9,243 nt of DNA from Dokdonella_A sp035263065 (GTDB taxonomy: Bacteria > Pseudomonadota > Gammaproteobacteria > Xanthomonadales > Rhodanobacteraceae). The position numbers were made by a program, and so were the translations under genes. Below, in pieces: positions 5,822-9,243 of this stretch. The DNA is taken from the NCBI GenBank assembly GCA_035263065.1, contig DATFRS010000061.1, forward strand, positions 1-9,243, given 5' to 3'. A model generated the notes under the pieces. That model was not told where the DNA came from. It saw only the letters and a program-made list of their open reading frames with translations, and did not search any database. The stretch's first letter is position 1. Every line of letters begins with the position of its first letter.

Positions 5822-6503
5822 CGGTCGCCTCGGCAGCGGGCTTGCGACGTGCGAGCCTGCGCTGCACCCAGACGATGCGCAGTCCATGGATCACGAACGC
5901 CGCGATCGCCGTCGGCACGGCCCAGCGCGCGATCGCGAACGGCTCGAGATGGATGCCCTGGCTGTCGAAGAAGCGTTGGATCAGCAGCACGCCGGCGAAC
6001 GCGAGGAACACGTCCTCGCCGAAGAAGCGCCCGACGTTGTCGGTCGCGGCCGCCAGCGCGCGCATGCGCAGGCGCGTCGCCTCGTCGATCGGCGCGTCGC
6101 GGGCGGCCGCCTGCTCGGCCATCGGCGCCAGCAGCGGTCGCACGGTCTGCGCGTGGCCCGCGATGTCGTAGAGACCGAACATCGAGAGCACCTGGCGCAT
6201 CGCGAGGTACGAGACGAGGAGTCGCGCGAGCGAGAGCCGGCGAAATCCGTCGATCCATTGCCTGGCGCGCTCGCGCAGGCCGCAACGCTCGAGGAGCCCG
6301 ATGACCGGCAGCGTCAGCGTGAACAGCAGCAGCACGCGATTGCTCGCGAACGACGTGCCGAGCAGCGCGAGCAGGTCGCCGACGCCCATGCCCGACGCGA
6401 CGCCGCTGACGATGCCCGCGATCACGACGACCAGCACGGGATTGCGGCGCAGCGCGAAGCCGGCGACGACGACCGCGACGCCGAGCAGCGGCCATGCGTT
6501 CAA
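5808..6503 (-). CDS. 5-oxoproline transporter, DUF969 family subunit
   Basis: This 231-residue inner-membrane protein is from the DUF969 family, the usual partner of DUF979. Hydrophobic segments lie near 4-20, 22-38, 55-72, 92-108, 163-178 and 191-210. Signatures between them are FGLYDIAGHAQTVRPLLAPM (109-128) and DNVGRFFGEDVFLAFAG (155-171), where the polar and charged residues may line the substrate path. The start is TTG at 6503, which overlaps the pxpA stop as TTGA. The nearby GCATGG is out of frame, and AAAGGCGG upstream can serve as Shine-Dalgarno. A TTG start within a 4-bp overlap suggests expression dependent on pxpA translation. The transport role is inferred from family annotation and operon context. 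Confidence 0.88.
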   Translation of the reverse strand: MNAWPLLGVAVVVAGFALRRNPVLVVVIAGIVSGVASGMGVGDLLALLGTSFASNRVLLLFTLTLPVIGLLERCGLRERARQWIDGFRRLSLARLLVSYLAMRQVLSMFGLYDIAGHAQTVRPLLAPMAEQAAARDAPIDEATRLRMRALAAATDNVGRFFGEDVFLAFAGVLLIQRFFDSQGIHLEPFAIARWAVPTAIAAFVIHGLRIVWVQRRLARRKPAAEATDAAR

Positions 6504-7267
6504 GCGCGGCCGCCTTTCAACGCCGCGACGGCGACGCCGGCCGCTTCGAGGCCTTCGCGCAGACGCTTCGCGAACGCCGCGGCGTCGGCGCGGTCGCCGT
6601 GCACGCAGATCGTGTCGGCGCGGATCGCGAGCGGGCCGCCCGCGCTGTCGGCTTCGCCGCGTGTCGCGATCGCGATCGCCTGCGCGACCGCGGCGTCGAC
6701 GTCGTCGATCACGGCGCCGGCCTTGCCGCGTGCCATCAGCGAGCCGTCGCCTTCGTAGCGGCGATCGGCGAACGCCTCGTGCGCGACGGCGAGACCCGCG
6801 CGCTCGCCGGCGCGCGGCAACTCGCTCGCGGCGAGGCCGACGAGCATCAGCGAGGCATCGAATGCACGCACCGCCGCGGCGATCGCGTCGGCCAGCGCGC
6901 GATCCTTCGCGGCCATGTTGTAGAGCGCGCCATGCGGCTTGACGTGATGCAGCCTGGTGCCGGCCGCGCGCGCCATCGCGTCGAGCGCGCCGATCTGATA
7001 CAGCGTGATCGCGTGCGCCTCGTCGGCGGAGATGCGCATCTCGCGCCGCCCGAAGCCGGCGAGATCGGGCAGCGACGGATGCGCGCCGATCGCGACGCCG
7101 TGCGCGGCGGCCGCGGCGACGGTGCGCCGCATCGTCGACGGATCACCTGCGTGGAAGCCGCAGGCGATGTTCGCCGACGTCACGTGCGCGAGCACGGCGT
7201 CGTCCTGGCCCATCGTCCAGGCGCCGAACGATTCGCCCATGTCGCAGTTGAGATCGATCGTCTTCAT
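6500..7267 (-). CDS. pxpA: 5-oxoprolinase subunit PxpA
   Basis: PxpA (LamB/YcsF family, 255 residues) works with PxpB and PxpC to hydrolyse 5-oxoproline to glutamate in an ATP-dependent cytosolic reaction. Conserved blocks are IDLNCDMGESFG (4-15), ANIACGFHAGDP (32-43), AIGAHPSLPD (59-68), LYQIGAL (89-95), HVKPHGALYN (108-117), FADRRYEGDGSL (166-177) and CVHGD (221-225). They include the Asp, His and Glu residues expected for the active site. Length is close to the 244 residues of the E. coli protein. The ATG overlaps the pxpC stop as ATGA and its own stop overlaps the TTG of the DUF969 gene. Gene order here is pxpB-pxpC-pxpA. Confidence 0.97.
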   Translation of the reverse strand: MKTIDLNCDMGESFGAWTMGQDDAVLAHVTSANIACGFHAGDPSTMRRTVAAAAAHGVAIGAHPSLPDLAGFGRREMRISADEAHAITLYQIGALDAMARAAGTRLHHVKPHGALYNMAAKDRALADAIAAAVRAFDASLMLVGLAASELPRAGERAGLAVAHEAFADRRYEGDGSLMARGKAGAVIDDVDAAVAQAIAIATRGEADSAGGPLAIRADTICVHGDRADAAAFAKRLREGLEAAGVAVAALKGGRA

Positions 7268-8217
7268 GCCGAAAGCCGTTCGCGGATCGCGTCGATCAGC
7301 TCGTCGAGCGCGCGTTCGCGCTCAAGATAACGCGTTTGCGCGGCGGCGAGATCGATTTCCTCGAAGCGCACGGACTCGCCCGGCCGCCGCTGGGCGAGCC
7401 GCGGCAGGTCGACGGCCGCGACCTGGCCGATGCGCGGATAGCCGCCGACGGTCGGGTGCTCGACCATCAGCGCGATCGGCTGGCCGTCGGGCGGAAGCTG
7501 CAGCGTGCCGGTCGCGAGCGGCTCGCTGACCATCTCGATCGGCGTGCCGAGCGCGAGCGCCGGACCTTCGAGCCGGAAGCCGACGCGGTTCGATTCGTTG
7601 CCGATGAGGAACTCCCGCTCGAACAGCGCACGGCGCGAGGCCGCGTCGAGTGCATCGAAATGGGTGCCGCGAATCAGCCGGATCGAGTGCGCGGCGTCCG
7701 CGTCGAACCACGGGCGCGGATCGAGCGACCAGCGCGGCGAGGCGTCCTTGCGAACGGTCGGCGCGCCCGCCGTCAGCCGATCGCCCGCCTTCAGCACGTG
7801 CCCGCCGAGCCGCGCGTTGACGTCGGTCGACGCGCTGCCGAGCGTTGCGTCGACGAGGAATCCGCCGGCGATCGCGAGATAGGCCCGTGCGCCGTGCCGC
7901 GCCGTGCCGATATCGAGCACCGCGCCGCGCTCGACGGCGACCGCTTGCCACATCGGAACGGGGTCGCCGCCGATCTGCGCGTGAAACCCGGCGCCGGCGA
8001 GTGCGATCGTCGTCGCCGCGTCGAACCGCAGGCGCGGACCGATCAGCGTGATTTCGAGCGCCGCCGCGTCGGCCCCGTTGCCGGCGAGCGCATTCGCAAG
8101 CCGCAGCGCGACGTCGTCCATCGCGCCGGCGGTGCCGACGCCGAGCATCGCGGCGCCGTGCCGCCCGCGATCCTGCAGCGTGGAGAGGAGCCCGGGCTTG
8201 ACGACCTCGACGTTCAC
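7264..8217 (-). CDS. pxpC: 5-oxoprolinase subunit PxpC
   Basis: PxpC (317 residues) is the KipA/AHS2-type subunit of the ATP-dependent 5-oxoprolinase. It was formerly annotated as allophanate hydrolase subunit 2 or biotin-dependent carboxyltransferase. Motifs are VVKPGLLSTLQDRGR (5-19), GAMDDVALRLANAL (31-44), LAGAGFHAQIGG (73-84), RAYLAIAGGF (111-120), SNRVGFRLEG (209-218) and HPTVGGYPRIGQVA (254-267). The start is GTG at 8217, overlapping the pxpB stop as GTGA; a longer frame runs to 8730 but its extension is the shadow of pxpB. The segment before GGYP reads EHPTV, where E. coli-like members, as I recall them, have DRQTT. Its ATGA overlap with pxpA suggests equal subunit synthesis. Confidence 0.95.
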   Translation of the reverse strand: MNVEVVKPGLLSTLQDRGRHGAAMLGVGTAGAMDDVALRLANALAGNGADAAALEITLIGPRLRFDAATTIALAGAGFHAQIGGDPVPMWQAVAVERGAVLDIGTARHGARAYLAIAGGFLVDATLGSASTDVNARLGGHVLKAGDRLTAGAPTVRKDASPRWSLDPRPWFDADAAHSIRLIRGTHFDALDAASRRALFEREFLIGNESNRVGFRLEGPALALGTPIEMVSEPLATGTLQLPPDGQPIALMVEHPTVGGYPRIGQVAAVDLPRLAQRRPGESVRFEEIDLAAAQTRYLERERALDELIDAIRERLSA

Positions 8218-8933
8218 GCGTGCGAAAGCTCGTCGAAGCGCTGCGCGTCGATCGCGACGAAGCGCACGCGATCGCCGGGCGCCAAGCGGCTCGGCGGATC
8301 GCCGTTCGCGTCGAACAGCACGAGCGGCGTCTGGCCTATGAGGTGCCAGCCGCCGGGCAGCTCGGCGGGATAGATGCCGGTCTGCGCGCCGCCGATCGCG
8401 ACCGAGCCCGCCGGCACGCGCGTGCGCGGGCTCGCGCGGCGCGGCATGTGCAGCGCGGGATCGAGACCGAAGAGATACGGAAAGCCCGGCGCGAAACCGA
8501 TCATCGCGACGCGATACGTCGCCGCGGTGTGCCGCGCGACGACGTCGGCGATGTCGAGCTTCGCGTGCGCGGCGAGCGCGTCGAGATCGGCGCCGAACGC
8601 GCCGCCGTAGCAGACCGGGACCTCGATGATCGCATCGTCGCGCGGCGCCGGCTCCGGCGGCGTCCGGAAGATCACGCGCACCGCGGCCGCGACGTTGCGC
8701 CACGGCACGCGGCCGTTCGCGTCGGTCCACACCTCGGGCCGGTAGTGCAGTGCGAGCGTCGCATACGCCGGCACGAGGTCGACGACGCCGGGCAGGCCCG
8801 CCGCGTGCAGCGTGTGGAGCGCGGCGTGCACGCGCGCGTTCGCGACGGCGTCGAGGCCCGCGCCGAAGCGCAGCAGCAACGCGGAATCGCCGAGCGGCTC
8901 GATCACGACGTCGGGAGCCGACTCCCGGCTCAT
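8214..8933 (-). CDS. pxpB: 5-oxoprolinase subunit PxpB
   Basis: PxpB (239 residues) is the KipI/AHS1-type subunit that pairs with PxpC in the 5-oxoprolinase complex. Motifs are EPLGDSALLLRFG (12-24), DLVPAYATLALHY (52-64), EVPVCYGGAFGADL (104-117), RVAMIGFAPGFPYLFGL (141-157), VPAGSVAIGGAQTGIYP (173-189) and PGGWHLIGQTPL (193-204). Length is somewhat above the roughly 220 residues of E. coli PxpB. ATG at 8933 is chosen because it begins a normal N-terminus and overlaps the HIT gene stop as ATGA; the frame further upstream is Arg-rich shadow of the HIT gene. A regulatory KipI-like role is unlikely with pxpA and pcp in the same operon. Confidence 0.96.
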   Translation of the reverse strand: MSRESAPDVVIEPLGDSALLLRFGAGLDAVANARVHAALHTLHAAGLPGVVDLVPAYATLALHYRPEVWTDANGRVPWRNVAAAVRVIFRTPPEPAPRDDAIIEVPVCYGGAFGADLDALAAHAKLDIADVVARHTAATYRVAMIGFAPGFPYLFGLDPALHMPRRASPRTRVPAGSVAIGGAQTGIYPAELPGGWHLIGQTPLVLFDANGDPPSRLAPGDRVRFVAIDAQRFDELSHA

Positions 8934-9243
8934 GCCAGCCGTTCGCGCAGCGCCGCGCGCACGTCCGCGATGCGCGCGAGCCGCGTCGATTCGTCGTAGC
9001 GAACGCGCTCGCCGCGGCCCCAGACCGGCTGCGGCCACGCGGCGTCGCCGGTGAAGCGTGCGATCACGTGGACGTGCAGCTGCGGCACGACGTTGCCGAG
9101 GGCGGCGACGTTGAGCTTGTCGGGATTGACGAGCTCGAAGAGCGCGCGCGAGACGGCGTCGATCTCCGCGACCAGCATGTGCCGGTCGCCTTCGTCGAGA
9201 TCGATCAGCTCGCGCGCGCCGGCGATGCGCGGCACGAGGATCA
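8930..9243 (-). CDS. HIT-domain protein (5' end outside window)
   Basis: This is the C-terminal 103 residues of a histidine-triad (HIT) family protein, a group of small nucleotide-binding hydrolases and transferases. The frame is open to the window edge and the visible start (ILVPRIAGARELIDLDEGDR) is internal, so roughly the first quarter is missing; GTG at 9235 is not a start. The motif region is LGNVVPQLHVHVIARFTGD. In the canonical HxHxHxx triad the first position is His; here it is Gln, leaving the two histidines of HVH. The tail has WPQPVWGRGERVRYD. I believe a Gln-containing HIT subfamily is common in proteobacteria, so activity need not be lost. Its stop overlaps pxpB as ATGA, making it the first visible gene of the 5-oxoproline operon. 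Substrate and link to the pathway are unknown. Confidence 0.88.
   Translation of the reverse strand, partial: ILVPRIAGARELIDLDEGDRHMLVAEIDAVSRALFELVNPDKLNVAALGNVVPQLHVHVIARFTGDAAWPQPVWGRGERVRYDESTRLARIADVRAALRERLA

Noticed and set aside
5822..5887. N-terminal extension of the DUF979 protein
   Set aside because: The 22 extra residues are Cys/Ser/Pro-rich and lie inside the DUF969 gene. ATG at 5821 has a Shine-Dalgarno and begins a normal membrane-protein N-terminus.
5060..6304. 414-residue plus-strand frame opposite DUF979/DUF969
   Set aside because: It is extremely Arg/His-rich, has no motif, and lies opposite two membrane proteins with clear family signatures.
7336..8373. 345-residue plus-strand frame opposite pxpC
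   Set aside because: It is an Arg-rich shadow. PxpC on the minus strand is full-length with its conserved blocks.

Overview
The window is GC-rich chromosomal DNA with dense coding. It looks like a betaproteobacterium, probably of Burkholderiales type. The support is the adjacent apbC/mrp and dcd genes, their protein sequences as I recall them from that group, the ApbC C-terminal tail (FPKIVIQNT) and the REP-type palindromes. The assignment is inference; no rRNA, tRNA or species marker is present.

Left part (1-4177). A small secreted DUF2147 protein is on the minus strand (164-613). It is divergent from the Fe-S cluster carrier ATPase gene apbC (730-1821), which is followed by dcd for dCTP deaminase (1979-2545). 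Next come three collinear genes for exported proteins: a lipoprotein with an ExbD/TolR-like periplasmic domain (2630-3067), a small periplasmic protein of unknown function (3090-3419), and a secreted protein of unknown function (about 3509-4177). Three REP-like palindromic elements lie here. Two are inverted pairs (33-137 and 1831-1933). One is a single half-element (3467-3505) that forms the 5' end of the last gene.

Right part (4197-9243). One tightly packed minus-strand operon, read right to left: a HIT-domain protein (cut by the window edge), pxpB, pxpC, pxpA, a DUF969 membrane protein, a DUF979 membrane protein, and pcp. Each gene overlaps the next by 4 bp, except DUF969/DUF979, which overlap by 14 bp. 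The set forms a coherent 5-oxoproline (pyroglutamate) salvage pathway. Pcp removes N-terminal pyroglutamate from peptides, DUF969/DUF979 is the probable 5-oxoproline transporter, and PxpABC opens 5-oxoproline to glutamate at the cost of ATP. The operon promoter lies beyond position 9243. The two halves of the window converge with only 19 bp between stop codons (4178-4196).

I see no CRISPR array, prophage, transposase, toxin-antitoxin pair or defence locus. The points most worth a second look are the REP half-element at the start of a secreted-protein gene, the ExbD-like lipoprotein without a transmembrane anchor, and the transporter/peptidase/oxoprolinase operon headed by a HIT protein.
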